A DNA stretch of 45,935 bases, from assembly GCA_028288485.1 (NCBI GenBank), contig JAQBNO010000141.1, forward strand, positions 1-45,935, in the 5' to 3' direction. Position numbers and translations under genes: made by a program. This document shows positions 25,157-33,415 of this stretch, one piece after another (the stretch's first letter is position 1; each line of letters opens with the position of its first letter). Source of the stretch: Segetibacter sp. GTDB taxonomy: Bacteria > Bacteroidota > Bacteroidia > Chitinophagales > Chitinophagaceae. The notes under the pieces were generated by a model. The model saw nothing but the letters and a program-made list of their open reading frames with translations, ran no database searches and had not been told where the DNA came from.

Positions 25157-25906
25157 ATGCAGTATATGGCTTTATACAAAAACACAGCAGATTGGCTCAA
25201 TTCCCGGTGGCACCAGGTGTTGAATTATCATGAAAATAAAACCAAGACTGTTTTTATAGAAGCGCTGATTCCGCACCTGGCACTCCCTGCCAGCAGTAAA
25301 CTTTTGGAGGTAGGTGCAGGCACAGGTATAAAAAGCCAAAAACTTGCTGAACAGGGATTTGATGTTACCGGAATTGATTATTCATTTGAAGCAATAAGAA
25401 AGGCAAAAGAATTGGAAAGCGAAACTTTACATTTTTTTCAACACGACATCCGGCTGCCTTTCTGGATCAATTATTTCGATGCTGCGTTTACCTTTTTTCC
25501 TGCTTTTGGTTATTACAATACGCGCCGTGAACACGAAAATTCGATAAGAGTTGTTTCGCAGTCGTTAAAACCAAATGGTTTATTGGTAATGGATTACCTG
25601 AATGTACATTACGAGGAAGATCACTTTACGGAAAAGCAGGAAAAATTAATGGATGGAGCGGAATTTGTTATTGAAAACAGGCAGGATGACGAAAACTTTT
25701 TTAAGCAGATCAAGGTAAAGGAACAAGGGGTCTTAAATGATTTATTTACCGAAAAATTTGCGAAGCTTTCGTTAGGAGATTTTACCGAAATGTGTGCTTA
25801 TCACGGATTACAGGTAGAGGAAGTATTCGGCGATTACAATTTCGCAGGTTATCATATTAGAACATCTCCCCGGTTAATTTTTACCGCCAAAAAAATCAAA
25901 CGATAA
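25157..25906 (+). CDS. Class I SAM-dependent methyltransferase
   Basis: I start at ATG 25157 (MQYMALYKNTADWLNSRWHQ); Met at 25166 is also possible. The 249-residue protein has SAM motif I LLEVGAGTGIKSQKLAEQGF (about residues 52-71), motif II VTGIDYSFEAI with the acidic Asp, DIRLPFWINYFDAAFTFFPAFGYY (motif III/IV) and SLKPNGLLVMDYLN (post-III). It is a typical Methyltransf_11/25-like fold; the substrate cannot be inferred. It is convergent with the small secreted-protein gene at 25910, with a 3-base gap between stop codons. Confidence 0.88.
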   Translation: MQYMALYKNTADWLNSRWHQVLNYHENKTKTVFIEALIPHLALPASSKLLEVGAGTGIKSQKLAEQGFDVTGIDYSFEAIRKAKELESETLHFFQHDIRLPFWINYFDAAFTFFPAFGYYNTRREHENSIRVVSQSLKPNGLLVMDYLNVHYEEDHFTEKQEKLMDGAEFVIENRQDDENFFKQIKVKEQGVLNDLFTEKFAKLSLGDFTEMCAYHGLQVEEVFGDYNFAGYHIRTSPRLIFTAKKIKR

Positions 25907-25909
25907 AGA

Positions 25910-26359
25910 TTACTGCTGCTGCCCCCCGGCTACCCCATCGTCATTTTTTTCCTGCTGTTTATTTGGAGAACGATCCAGTTGCAACTGAAAGTCGGGGGTG
26001 CCTTCAGATTTCACTACCGGCATGTTTGATTTAAATGATTTACCAGGAACGAGACAAGGCATATTATCGGGCTGCATAGAATAGATCTCTCCAACTGTGC
26101 CATTGGTTCCTTCATAAAATCCTTTTAAAGGCAGTTTTAATACCATCATTTTATTTTCAGTTTTTGGTAAGGCTTCGGGTTGTGGAACCAAAAAAGGTTG
26201 TGTAATATTCGATCGCGGCTTAAACGCCTTGGGAGATTCTATTAAAGATCTGTTTTTCTTATACTCATCCCATAACTTTTTCTTTAAAAGTTCATCTTGC
26301 TGGGCTGATGCATTGAATGAATAACACCCCGACACTAGTAGAAAGGCGAATAGTTTCAT
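25910..26359 (-). CDS. Small exported protein of unknown function
   Basis: The 149-residue protein has a signal peptide (MKLFAFLLVSGCYSFNASAQ) and then a polar, Pro/Lys-rich sequence without known motifs (LLKKKLWDEYKKNRSLIE; MKLPLKGFYEGTNGTV; YSMQPDNMPCLVPG). The C-terminus is low complexity (NKQQEKNDDGVAGGQQQ). I do not recognise a family. The KGFYEGTN / DNMPCLVP pattern appears in small exported Bacteroidota proteins, from memory. The TAAATTTA sequence about 20 bases upstream of the start could be its -7 box. Confidence 0.75.
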   Translation of the reverse strand: MKLFAFLLVSGCYSFNASAQQDELLKKKLWDEYKKNRSLIESPKAFKPRSNITQPFLVPQPEALPKTENKMMVLKLPLKGFYEGTNGTVGEIYSMQPDNMPCLVPGKSFKSNMPVVKSEGTPDFQLQLDRSPNKQQEKNDDGVAGGQQQ

Positions 26360-26454
26360 ACGAAAGATCTTTCACATAAATTTACCGCTAATTATTGTTG
26401 CAAAGAAAATATTTTCAGTCCGGTTAATAGTACCACAAATGGTAAATCATTGAA

Positions 26455-26520
26455 CGTCCCGGCCCCGAATCTCTATTAAACATCGTTCACGCCGGCAGGT
26501 GTGGCTCTTGTACAATTAGT
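26455..26520 (+). repeat. Interspersed repeat copy 11, in a divergent promoter region
   Basis: It has CCCGGC at the left end, ATTAAACATCGTTCACGCC, then GGCAGGTGTGG, then CTCTTGTAC. Like copy 1 it carries ATTAAACATCGT and lies between divergent genes. Confidence 0.6.
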
Positions 26521-26535
26521 TAGCACCTATCTTTG
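26508..26535 (+). promoter_or_regulatory. Promoter of the PAP2 gene, with the -33 inside a repeat
   Basis: TTG at 26508-26510 is the TTG of the repeat's CTTGTAC end. TATCTTTG at 26528-26535 follows after 17 bases, the same spacing as at mtaB. The TTG at 26533, an alternative start codon, lies inside the -7 box and cannot be the real start. Confidence 0.6.
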
Positions 26536-26556
26536 AGCTATAATTCAATCAGGCTT

Positions 26557-27159
26557 ATGAATGTTGCCCGCTGGTTTCTGGAAGCAGATCGTTCGGTATT
26601 TTATCTTATTAATAAAAAGCTTTCCTTCACTTTTCTCAACGAATTTATGCTCTTGTTGAGGCAGGCTTATACATGGATCCCGCTGTACCTTTTTATCCTG
26701 CTCTTTTTTTATGCCAATAGCAGGAAATATATATTACAGATTGTCGTCCTTTCCATTCTCACTTTTGCCATTGCAGATTTCACCAGTGCCAGTATTTTAA
26801 AACCTTTCATTCAACGACTTCGGCCTTGCCACGATGCATCGTTGCCCTTCGAGCTAAATAATCTTGCTGGTTGTGGCGGTATCTTTTCGATGCCTTCATC
26901 ACATGCATCGAATCATTTTGGCCTCGCAACCTTCTGGTTTTTAGTAATCAAACATATCTTAAACAGAAGTTGGAACTGGCTCTGGGGGTGGGCTTTTATA
27001 ATTGGTTATGCTCAAATTTATGTTGGTGTCCACTTTCCAGCTGATATTCTTACAGGGGCTTTGTTAGGTATAGGAACAGGTTGTTTCACCTGGTATCTTT
27101 TCAGGAAATGGACTAAGTTCGAAAACCGCAATATTGAACAGGCTGATAAATTAGCTTAA
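26557..27159 (+). CDS. PAP2-superfamily membrane phosphatase
   Basis: Start at 26557 (MNVARWFLEADRS) is set by the promoter box. The 200-residue protein has about five or six membrane helices and the PAP2 triad: motif 1 KPFIQRLRP (82-90), motif 2 PSSHAS (His116), and motif 3 GYAQIYVGVHFPAD (His159). In motif 3 the usual SR pair is AQ, a deviation that I have seen in Bacteroidota PAP2 proteins. Such enzymes dephosphorylate lipids (undecaprenyl diphosphate, lipid A or phosphatidic acid) at the periplasmic face. The glycosyltransferase gene begins 7 bases downstream, so the two form an operon and probably act on the same lipid pool. Confidence 0.9.
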   Translation: MNVARWFLEADRSVFYLINKKLSFTFLNEFMLLLRQAYTWIPLYLFILLFFYANSRKYILQIVVLSILTFAIADFTSASILKPFIQRLRPCHDASLPFELNNLAGCGGIFSMPSSHASNHFGLATFWFLVIKHILNRSWNWLWGWAFIIGYAQIYVGVHFPADILTGALLGIGTGCFTWYLFRKWTKFENRNIEQADKLA

Positions 27160-27166
27160 GCAGTAT

Positions 27167-28828
27167 ATGAGACCATTTGAAAAATACTTTCCTTATTTCT
27201 TACTTGCTGGGATCCTGATTAATGCTAACGGTTTATTTATTGATATCCTCGAACCAGATGGAGCATTGTACGCTACCATTGCTAAACATATTACATTAAC
27301 CAATGATTGGGTAAATTTATTCGGAGATGGTCACGACTGGCTCGACAAACCGCATTTTCCGTTTTGGGTTACTGCTGCAAGTTTTAAATTATTTGGTATT
27401 ACGGCGTTTGCTTATAAGGTTCCGGCCTTTATTTTTTGGCTTGCAGGAATTTGGTTTCTTTATGTTCTTGCGAAGGAGTTACAGAACAATTACACAGCAA
27501 AAGTTGCAGTAATTGTATATATATTTTCTCTTCACGGCCTCCTTAATAATTTCGATGTCAGGGCTGAACCGTACCTGACAGCTCTTTCAATTGCAGCTAT
27601 TTATTACTTCTATAAAGCTCATTTATACGGTAAAATTATTCACGTCGTTTTAGCCGCATTTATGGCCGCCTGCGCAGTAATGACGAAAGGAATTTTTGTA
27701 CTCGTTACTATTGGCGGCGGTTACGTTATTTATTGGGCTGTGACAAGGCAGTGGAAACAGTTTGTCAATTACAAATGGTGGGTGATGGTTGTATTGATCT
27801 TACTTTTTATTACGCCCGAGATCTACAGTTTGTATACCCAGTTTGACTTGCATCCTGAAAAAGTGGTATTTGGTAAGACAAATGTATCGGGAGTAAAATT
27901 CTTTTTCTGGGATAGCCAATTTGGGAGATTTTTTAATACAGGGCCGATAAAAGGCCATGGTGATCCCGGTTTCTTCTTACATACTACCCTATGGGCATTC
28001 CTGCCATGGTCGGTAATTTTATATATTGCTGTCGTACGTTTATTTCTAAAGGGCAAGCGTGCGCCACATCCAAAACGATGGATCATTTATGGAAGCGCGG
28101 CTATAACATTCCTGTTGTTTTCACTTTCGGGATTCCAGTTGCCACATTATGTCGTAATCCTCTTTCCACATTTTTCAATAATTGTAGCAGATTATCTTAC
28201 ATCGGTAAATAAAGAAAATACGTTTAAACGAATAAGGGTTCTTCAAACTGTCTTATTGGTACTCGGTGCGATTTCAATATGCTTGTTAGCCTATTATTCA
28301 AAATTTGGAAATGTTTTTATCATTGCAATTATTACAGCTGCCCTGGTGATTGTTACAATTACTGCTGTTAATAAAACGGAAATAAACTCAATTATTGCGA
28401 GAGGAATTGCGTTCTCCCTGGTTTTATTTGTATTCCTGTATAATTTTTTTTACCCCCGTTTGCTGGAGTACCAGGCAGGAATGATGGCGGGGAAATGGTT
28501 ACAACAAAACGCCCCAACCGCTTCTTCCGCCCTTTTTAAATCATGGTCGTATTCTTTTGAGTTCTATGCACCCGGATTTGTTGAAACAATAAATGATTAC
28601 GGGCAGCTGGATCAATTTCTTCGAAAAAACACCACTACCGGCGTTTACACTACCGCTAACACATTAGAAGAATTAAAGCAAAAAGGATATGAATACATCA
28701 TCTCCGGAAATTTTTCATTTTTCCATATCAGTATGTTAACCGGCAGTTTTATCAACCCTGCGACGAGGGAGAAAGCACTTGAAAAAATGGTTTTAATTAC
28801 GGGAGTTAGAAAAACCGCCCTTCATTAA
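27167..28828 (+). CDS. GT39-like (PMT_2/ArnT-type) membrane glycosyltransferase
   Basis: The 553-residue protein has about a dozen membrane helices and starts with a first periplasmic loop containing LEPDGALYATIAKH, where the Asp is the catalytic base of the dolichyl/undecaprenyl-phosphate-sugar GT39 group. DWLDKPHFPFWVTA and the YVLAKEL and MTKG elements are also characteristic. The C-terminal roughly 120 residues form a soluble periplasmic domain. It would transfer a sugar from a polyprenyl-phosphate donor to a lipid or protein. Partner of the upstream PAP2 gene. Which sugar is moved cannot be told from sequence. Confidence 0.88.
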   Translation: MRPFEKYFPYFLLAGILINANGLFIDILEPDGALYATIAKHITLTNDWVNLFGDGHDWLDKPHFPFWVTAASFKLFGITAFAYKVPAFIFWLAGIWFLYVLAKELQNNYTAKVAVIVYIFSLHGLLNNFDVRAEPYLTALSIAAIYYFYKAHLYGKIIHVVLAAFMAACAVMTKGIFVLVTIGGGYVIYWAVTRQWKQFVNYKWWVMVVLILLFITPEIYSLYTQFDLHPEKVVFGKTNVSGVKFFFWDSQFGRFFNTGPIKGHGDPGFFLHTTLWAFLPWSVILYIAVVRLFLKGKRAPHPKRWIIYGSAAITFLLFSLSGFQLPHYVVILFPHFSIIVADYLTSVNKENTFKRIRVLQTVLLVLGAISICLLAYYSKFGNVFIIAIITAALVIVTITAVNKTEINSIIARGIAFSLVLFVFLYNFFYPRLLEYQAGMMAGKWLQQNAPTASSALFKSWSYSFEFYAPGFVETINDYGQLDQFLRKNTTTGVYTTANTLEELKQKGYEYIISGNFSFFHISMLTGSFINPATREKALEKMVLITGVRKTALH

Positions 28829-28879
28829 AGAGGTTTCGAAATGTACTTGTTTTCTTAAGTAACAAGCTGCAAAAAAACT

Positions 28880-28940
28880 GGAAGTACAAGGGAGTGACAC
28901 AACGATGTTGAAGGAAGTACTATTGGCTGGTTACCTAAAA
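28880..28940 (-). repeat. Interspersed repeat copy 12
   Basis: Read on minus: TTTTAGGTAACCAGCC, AATAGTACTTCCTTC, AACATCGTTGTGTCACTCCC and TTGTACTTCCAG. It lies past the terminator of the flavoprotein gene in the same orientation. Confidence 0.75.
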
Positions 28941-28983
28941 ACTCTACCTAATTTCTACGGTTAAGATTCAACCTTTGTACCCA

Positions 28984-29014
28984 CAAAAAGAGGCTGCCTT
29001 AAAAGACAGCCTCT
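28984..29014 (-). terminator. Terminator of the flavoprotein gene
   Basis: An 8-bp perfect stem AGAGGCTG / CAGCCTCT (plus one more pair after a mismatch) is followed on minus by TTTTTGTG, 27 bases past the stop codon. Confidence 0.88.
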
Positions 29015-29041
29015 GCTATAAAATCTAAAAATTTATCAGTA

Positions 29042-30517
29042 TTAACCTACGCTTACTTTTCCCGGAATCATTCTGCCACCATCTTCTGCACCTCTGTCGC
29101 CACTTTCATGGTATTCGGCGTCTCCGTTTACATTCCACAGGTCGTACAACTCGCTTCCTGCTTTAATATTCTCAGCAGCAAGCATAGCAGTCATCATGCT
29201 GTGATCCTGGTTGTTATATTTATGCATGCCGTTACGTCCTACAAGGTATAAACCCGGGTAATTCTTAAGCTCTTCTTTTATTAAATCAAGTTTATCCTTG
29301 TAAACCGCATCATAAACCGGGTAAGCTTTCGGCTGACGAACAACATAGCCGTCCACAACATCAGAAGCCTTGCCTAATCCAATTTGTTCTAATTCCTTTT
29401 TACCCAGTTCAAGTAGTGTTTCATTACTGCTTGTCCACAAACCGTCTCCCTCGAAGCAAAAGTATTCAAGGCCGTAGCAAGCCATTGCAGGATCAGGTAT
29501 CATATGCGGGCTCCACGATTTAAAATTCTGAACACGTCCAACGGTAACTGAAGGATCATGAATATAGATCCAGTTATCAGAAAAGACGTTTTTATCTTTC
29601 ATAATCAGAACCACGGTTAAGAAGTCCCTGTACTTCAGGTCCTGTGACGCCTGGAGTGCCGGGGGAGCAAATTCAGGATAAATATTTGGAATAAGATCCC
29701 TTATAGGAGCGGAAGATATAACGTAATCGAAATTTGTTTCTTTAGGCGCATTTAGGAGGTTTACATTCCATTTACCGTCAACCAGTTCAATACTTGCAAC
29801 ACCTGTATCCATTCTTACCTCACCGCCAAATTGCCTGATTTTATCTACACAAACTTCCCACATCATTCCGGGACCGAATTTTGGATAGCGGAAAGTATCA
29901 ATTAAAGTCTTTATAACTTTACCCTTGTCTCCAGTATTTTTAGGTTTAAATATTGCATTTTTAATCGCGGACGAAAGCGATAATCCTTTAATTCGCTGAG
30001 CCGCCCAATCTGCTGATATTTCTTTACAAGGTGTTCCCCACACCTTTTCAGTATAAGTTTTAAAGAAAATATTAAAAAGTCTTTTGCCAAACTGGTTCGT
30101 TACCCAATCTTCAAAGTTCTGCGGGTCCTTTTTCGGAAACGCCTTAGCCTTCATATAACTTAAAACACAAAGTGCCGACTCAAAAACACCGAGCTTAGTC
30201 AATGCTTCCATTGCCTTCAAAGGGTAAGAGAAAAACTTTTTGTTATAATAGATCCGGGAGCTTCTTGGCCGGTCAATAAGGTCATCGCCTAAGATCTCCG
30301 TCCAGAAATCCTCGACTTCTTTGGATTTAGAGAAAAAGCGGTGACCACCAATATCAAAATTATAACCTTTGTAAGATTCGGTACGCGAAATACCGCCGAC
30401 GTATTTAGGATCTTTTTCGAAAACAACCACTTCATGGTTGGCTTTACTTAGAAGGTAAGCAGCGGTTAATCCGGCAGGTCCTGCGCCTATAACCCCAATT
30501 CTTTTTGTTTTTGCCAT
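29042..30517 (-). CDS. FAD-dependent oxidoreductase, UDP-galactopyranose-mutase-like
   Basis: The 491-residue protein starts with a Rossmann dinucleotide motif [16 protein letters not shown] and the acidic FEKD end of strand 2. GGISRTES and [10 protein letters not shown] match the GG-x-SRT motif of flavin amine oxidases/UGM-like enzymes. The C-terminal ATG-like segment [23 protein letters not shown] contacts FAD. Bacteroidota proteins of this group are labelled NAD(P)/FAD-dependent oxidoreductase; I cannot tell whether it is a UDP-Galp mutase or a protoporphyrinogen-type oxidase. It may contribute to envelope glycan synthesis. The promoter box is at 30526-30533. Confidence 0.82.
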   Translation of the reverse strand: MAKTKRIGVIGAGPAGLTAAYLLSKANHEVVVFEKDPKYVGGISRTESYKGYNFDIGGHRFFSKSKEVEDFWTEILGDDLIDRPRSSRIYYNKKFFSYPLKAMEALTKLGVFESALCVLSYMKAKAFPKKDPQNFEDWVTNQFGKRLFNIFFKTYTEKVWGTPCKEISADWAAQRIKGLSLSSAIKNAIFKPKNTGDKGKVIKTLIDTFRYPKFGPGMMWEVCVDKIRQFGGEVRMDTGVASIELVDGKWNVNLLNAPKETNFDYVISSAPIRDLIPNIYPEFAPPALQASQDLKYRDFLTVVLIMKDKNVFSDNWIYIHDPSVTVGRVQNFKSWSPHMIPDPAMACYGLEYFCFEGDGLWTSSNETLLELGKKELEQIGLGKASDVVDGYVVRQPKAYPVYDAVYKDKLDLIKEELKNYPGLYLVGRNGMHKYNNQDHSMMTAMLAAENIKAGSELYDLWNVNGDAEYHESGDRGAEDGGRMIPGKVSVG

Positions 30518-30525
30518 AAAGGGTG

Positions 30526-30533
30526 CAAAGATA
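30526..30533 (-). promoter_or_regulatory. -7 box of the flavoprotein gene
   Basis: TATCTTTG on minus, ending eight bases before the ATG at 30517. The leader would be about four bases. No good -33 is seen. Confidence 0.5.
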
Positions 30534-30599
30534 ACGGATATGTATAAATCCTGCTTCGTTTTTTGGCTGGACCAGTTTTTTTATATATACTTAAACAAA

Positions 30600-30617
30600 T
30601 ACGTTTGCATAGCTTTG
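30600..30617 (+). promoter_or_regulatory. Two -7 boxes of the CorC/HlyC gene
   Basis: TACGTTTG at 30600-30607 and TAGCTTTG at 30610-30617 both fit TAnnTTTG, ten bases apart. The start at 30650 would have a 30-40 base leader. Confidence 0.45.
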
Positions 30618-30649
30618 CAGAAACAAATGGCTTTGCGGTAACAAATAAA

Positions 30650-31951
30650 ATGACTGAAGTACTTATAATTTTTGGATTAATATTATTGAACGGGCTCTTT
30701 TCGATGGCTGAAATTGCACTACTATCTGCCCGTAAAACACGGCTTGAGCTACAGGCCAGACAAGGAGATGATGCAGCAAAAAAAGCACTCGACCTTGCAA
30801 ACAACCCTGACACTTTTTTATCAACAGTTCAAATAGGAATTACACTAATAGGAATTTTGACAGGTATCTACTCGGGCGAAAACCTGCAGGACGGAGTAGA
30901 GGAATTTGTAAAAGGATTCACAATTCTTGCCCCTCACAGCCATGGAATCGCTACAGCTTTAGTAGTAATAGTCCTTACCTACTTTTCGTTGGTTATAGGT
31001 GAACTGCTGCCTAAAAGACTAGGGCTTTCCAATCCGGAATCCATAGCAAAATTTGTGGCAACGCCAATGCGGTATGTTACTTTCATTACATACCCTTTCA
31101 TTTGGTTATTAAGCAAAAGCAGTCAAATTCTTGCTACGCTTTTTAAGATAAAACCTGCAGAAAACTCGGTGACAGAAGAAGAAATAAAGGCGATTATTAA
31201 TGAAGGAACCGAGAATGGCGCTATAGAAGAGAAAGAACAGGAAATTATTGAAAGAGTTTTCCACCTTGGAGATCGAAACATTACTTCGCTAATGACTCAC
31301 CGCAGCGATATTGTGTGGATGGATGTAAGCTGTAAAGTAGCCGACATTAAGCAAAAAATGCGGGAAGTGGTTCATACCAGTTACCCGGTGTGCGAAGGTG
31401 TTATCGATAACGTTAAAGGTAGTGTCTCGATAAAAGACATCTTGCTTGCAACAGATGACATTCTGTTGAAGGATCTTATGAAACCCGGTCTGTTCGTGCC
31501 TGAAAACAATACGGTTTACCAGGTACTTGAAAAATTCAAACAGCACCAGTCGAACAGCTGTTTTATTGTAGACGAGTATGGCAGCCTGGAAGGAATGATG
31601 ACTTTAAATGACATTCTTGAAGCGATTGTAGGCGATATTGGTCCGGCAGATGATGACGATTATGAAATTATGGAAAGAGAAGACGGAACCTATCTTATTG
31701 ATGCTCAAATTCCTTTCTACGATTTCTTAAGTCGTTTTGAGAAAACTGAATTTATGAATGAAGGCGAGCATGATTTCAATACAGTTGCCGGCTTTATTCT
31801 GCACCATCTACAAACCATCCCTAAAACCGGCGACCATCTTAAATGGAAAGGCTTCCACCTCGAAATCATGGATATGGACGGAAACAGGATTGACAAAGTG
31901 CTGGTAACGCTGTCGGAGGAAATGAAAACTGAAATGGAGGAGAATGTGTAG
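30650..31951 (+). CDS. HlyC/CorC-family CBS-domain membrane transporter
   Basis: Start at ATG 30650 (MTEVLIIFGLILLNGLFSMAEIAL), because this Met begins the first membrane helix; an upstream in-frame start at 30563 would include non-conserved residues within the promoter. The 433-residue product has a DUF21/CNNM domain with three or four helices (about 1-190, including GELLPKRLGLSNPE), two CBS domains (about 205-330; SLMTHRSDIVWMDV and FIVDEYGSLEGMMTLNDIL) and a C-terminal CorC_HlyC domain (about 345-430). It is predicted to move Mg2+/Co2+ or related cations across the inner membrane. It is divergent from the flavoprotein gene. Confidence 0.92.
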   Translation: MTEVLIIFGLILLNGLFSMAEIALLSARKTRLELQARQGDDAAKKALDLANNPDTFLSTVQIGITLIGILTGIYSGENLQDGVEEFVKGFTILAPHSHGIATALVVIVLTYFSLVIGELLPKRLGLSNPESIAKFVATPMRYVTFITYPFIWLLSKSSQILATLFKIKPAENSVTEEEIKAIINEGTENGAIEEKEQEIIERVFHLGDRNITSLMTHRSDIVWMDVSCKVADIKQKMREVVHTSYPVCEGVIDNVKGSVSIKDILLATDDILLKDLMKPGLFVPENNTVYQVLEKFKQHQSNSCFIVDEYGSLEGMMTLNDILEAIVGDIGPADDDDYEIMEREDGTYLIDAQIPFYDFLSRFEKTEFMNEGEHDFNTVAGFILHHLQTIPKTGDHLKWKGFHLEIMDMDGNRIDKVLVTLSEEMKTEMEENV

Positions 31952-31977
31952 CCGACAGTTGACGAAACTCTTTTTGT

Positions 31978-32050
31978 GTATTTTTTTGGTACAGGTTTTA
32001 GTTCCCTGATTGTTCATCGTTGCGTCGCATTTCGTTCAACGGCAACAACT
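31978..32050 (+). repeat. Interspersed repeat copy 13
   Basis: TTTTTTTGGTACAGGTTTTAG, TTCCCTGATTG, TTCATCGTTGCGTCGCATTT, then CGTTCAACGG. It lies 26 bases past the stop of the CorC-type gene in the same orientation. Confidence 0.75.
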
Positions 32051-32174
32051 CCATGCGGCTTTTTTCATGTTTTGCTCATCATCCGAAGCTGTTAGCTTTA
32101 TGGTTGTTTAGTTTTAAAAAACGTCGATCGTATTTTAACCGTTAGTTATAGATACAGCGATAATAAGACAACAG

Positions 32175-32714
32175 TTACATAATCACCTTGAAGTAGCAGA
32201 CGACGAAAAAATAAAGCCATCTACACGGGTTTTTGCTTACTTCAGCAGATACATGGCCGGAAAGGCGAAGCTCTTTCTTTTCGGCATCGATGTAATTAAT
32301 ATTTCGCAACTTGGGCTTTTCTTCCTTTTTATTATAAGCCTCGTTTTCCTTCACCAAATGTTGAACATACTTCATCAAAAAAAATCAAACTTACCCATTG
32401 CAGCCCGCTGGGCGACAATAATTTTTCCCAGCCTTTATCCCTTGTTAGATCTGTTTGAATTGTAGATGTTCCTTTTGAATAGTAAATCCAACCGAGTTGA
32501 TGACCGGTTAAAAGCTCAAGTACCTCGTTAAGCTCCTTTTCAAGCTGTGCTTTACTTGTAACGAACCAATGCTACCGGCTAAATTCCTTTGCAACTATGG
32601 TAAGTCAACCGGCCCCCGGCGGCTGAAGATGCGTTTTAAAATTGCCGCAGCATGTAATGTGAGCAGGACAAAGCTTTCATTTATTCTTAATTTCGATGCA
32701 ATAGTGTTGGCCAT
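32175..32714 (-). pseudogene. Degraded DUF3052-type gene
   Basis: ATG at 32714 opens MANTIASKLRINESFVLLTL. After HAAA the frame shifts and continues FKTHLQPPGAG-stop-LTIVAKEFSR-stop-HWFVTSKAQLEKELNEVL. The following stretch LTGHQLGWIYYSKGTS, IQTDLTRDKGWEKLLSP, LQWVSLIFFDEVCSTFG matches the conserved C-terminal half of DUF3052-like proteins (the TDLTRDKGW and VSLI-FDE motifs). A second frameshift after STFG leads to KKEEKPKLRNINYIDAEKKE and a stop at 32175. Two frameshifts and two stops show long-term decay. The C-terminal tail resembles the DUF1905/YdeI-type extension found in some family members. Confidence 0.75.
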
Positions 32715-32740
32715 ACTCAATTATTGGCCATACTCAATTA
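32707..32740 (-). repeat. 17-bp exact tandem duplication over the dead start codon
   Basis: On plus, TTGGCCATACTCAATTA occurs twice in direct succession (32707-32723, 32724-32740). It copies the start region of the DUF3052 pseudogene, adding an upstream ATG that opens a four-codon frame ending in TGA. Confidence 0.85.
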
Positions 32741-32759
32741 GATGATTGATTAATTGCTG

Positions 32760-32832
32760 CATGAACGTTTGCAGTAGAAGTGAGTGACACAACGATGTAT
32801 AATGCTTATTCAACTGCCGGCAACCACAAAAT
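32760..32832 (-). repeat. Interspersed repeat copy 14
   Basis: Read on minus: TTTTGTGGTTGCCGGCAG, TTGAATAAGCATTATAC, ATCGTTGTGTCACTCAC and TTCTACTGCAAACG. It begins one or two bases past the stop of the DUF6702 gene, in the same orientation. It is nearly the same as copy 2 over 60 bases. Confidence 0.82.
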
Positions 32833-32833
32833 C

Positions 32834-33316
32834 TTAAAAATTAATAGCGTAATTTTTCTTCGGATAATCTAATTTGTCTGATTGTTCCTTGCCATTCGCC
32901 ATTATATGCAACATGTTTATCTGCTCAGGCCGGTAATCGTGCAAAAGGCTGTTAGTGATCTCCATTTTGTTCACGCCGGTTACGTTTCTAACCACAAAAT
33001 AATTCCACGTGCTTTCTTCTTCCTGTTGGTAGCCCGCGAACTCCAGGTTCTGTAACTGGCCGTTTACTTTAATCTGTAAATGTTTGAGAACATAAGCATT
33101 TACCAGTTTTTCCATGGCATTTTTATCCTGCTGAGCCAATAAATCCACTTTGCAATTGCAATTCTTTCTCAGTGTTTTTTCAAAATCATCGGTAAAGATC
33201 CTTACACTAACCTCCAACGCCTTCGATTTATTATTATAATTTATTTCCGTCATACTAATATAAAAGGGATGGAAAAAAGCGGCTGTGTAAATAGTTAACC
33301 AGGTAAAAAAAGGCAT
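32834..33316 (-). CDS. DUF6702 family exported protein
   Basis: The 160-residue protein has a short signal/anchor segment (FFTWLTIYTAAFF) then HPFYISMTEINYNNKSKALE and VSVRIFTDDFEKTLRK, the two defining motifs of DUF6702. KVDLLAQQD, LQIKVNGQLQNLEFAGYQQE and the ending QSDKLDYPKKNYAINF are also family-like. Function is unknown; the protein is probably periplasmic. It is divergent from a HupE/UreJ-like gene and an M1 peptidase gene. I know DUF6702 as recurring next to these two in Bacteroidota. Confidence 0.85.
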   Translation of the reverse strand: MPFFTWLTIYTAAFFHPFYISMTEINYNNKSKALEVSVRIFTDDFEKTLRKNCNCKVDLLAQQDKNAMEKLVNAYVLKHLQIKVNGQLQNLEFAGYQQEEESTWNYFVVRNVTGVNKMEITNSLLHDYRPEQINMLHIMANGKEQSDKLDYPKKNYAINF

Positions 33317-33415
33317 TTATCTAAAATTTATTTTTACAGCTACAAAAGTCTTACATAAATTGGCGACTTTTATAACCTCTTTACAAATAGGAGGTTAAAT
33401 TACTCTGAAAGACTG

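Noticed and set aside
32253-32465. A 70-codon hydrophobic frame on plus
   Set aside because: It is the complement of the DUF3052-type pseudogene, where the minus-strand reading has family motifs.
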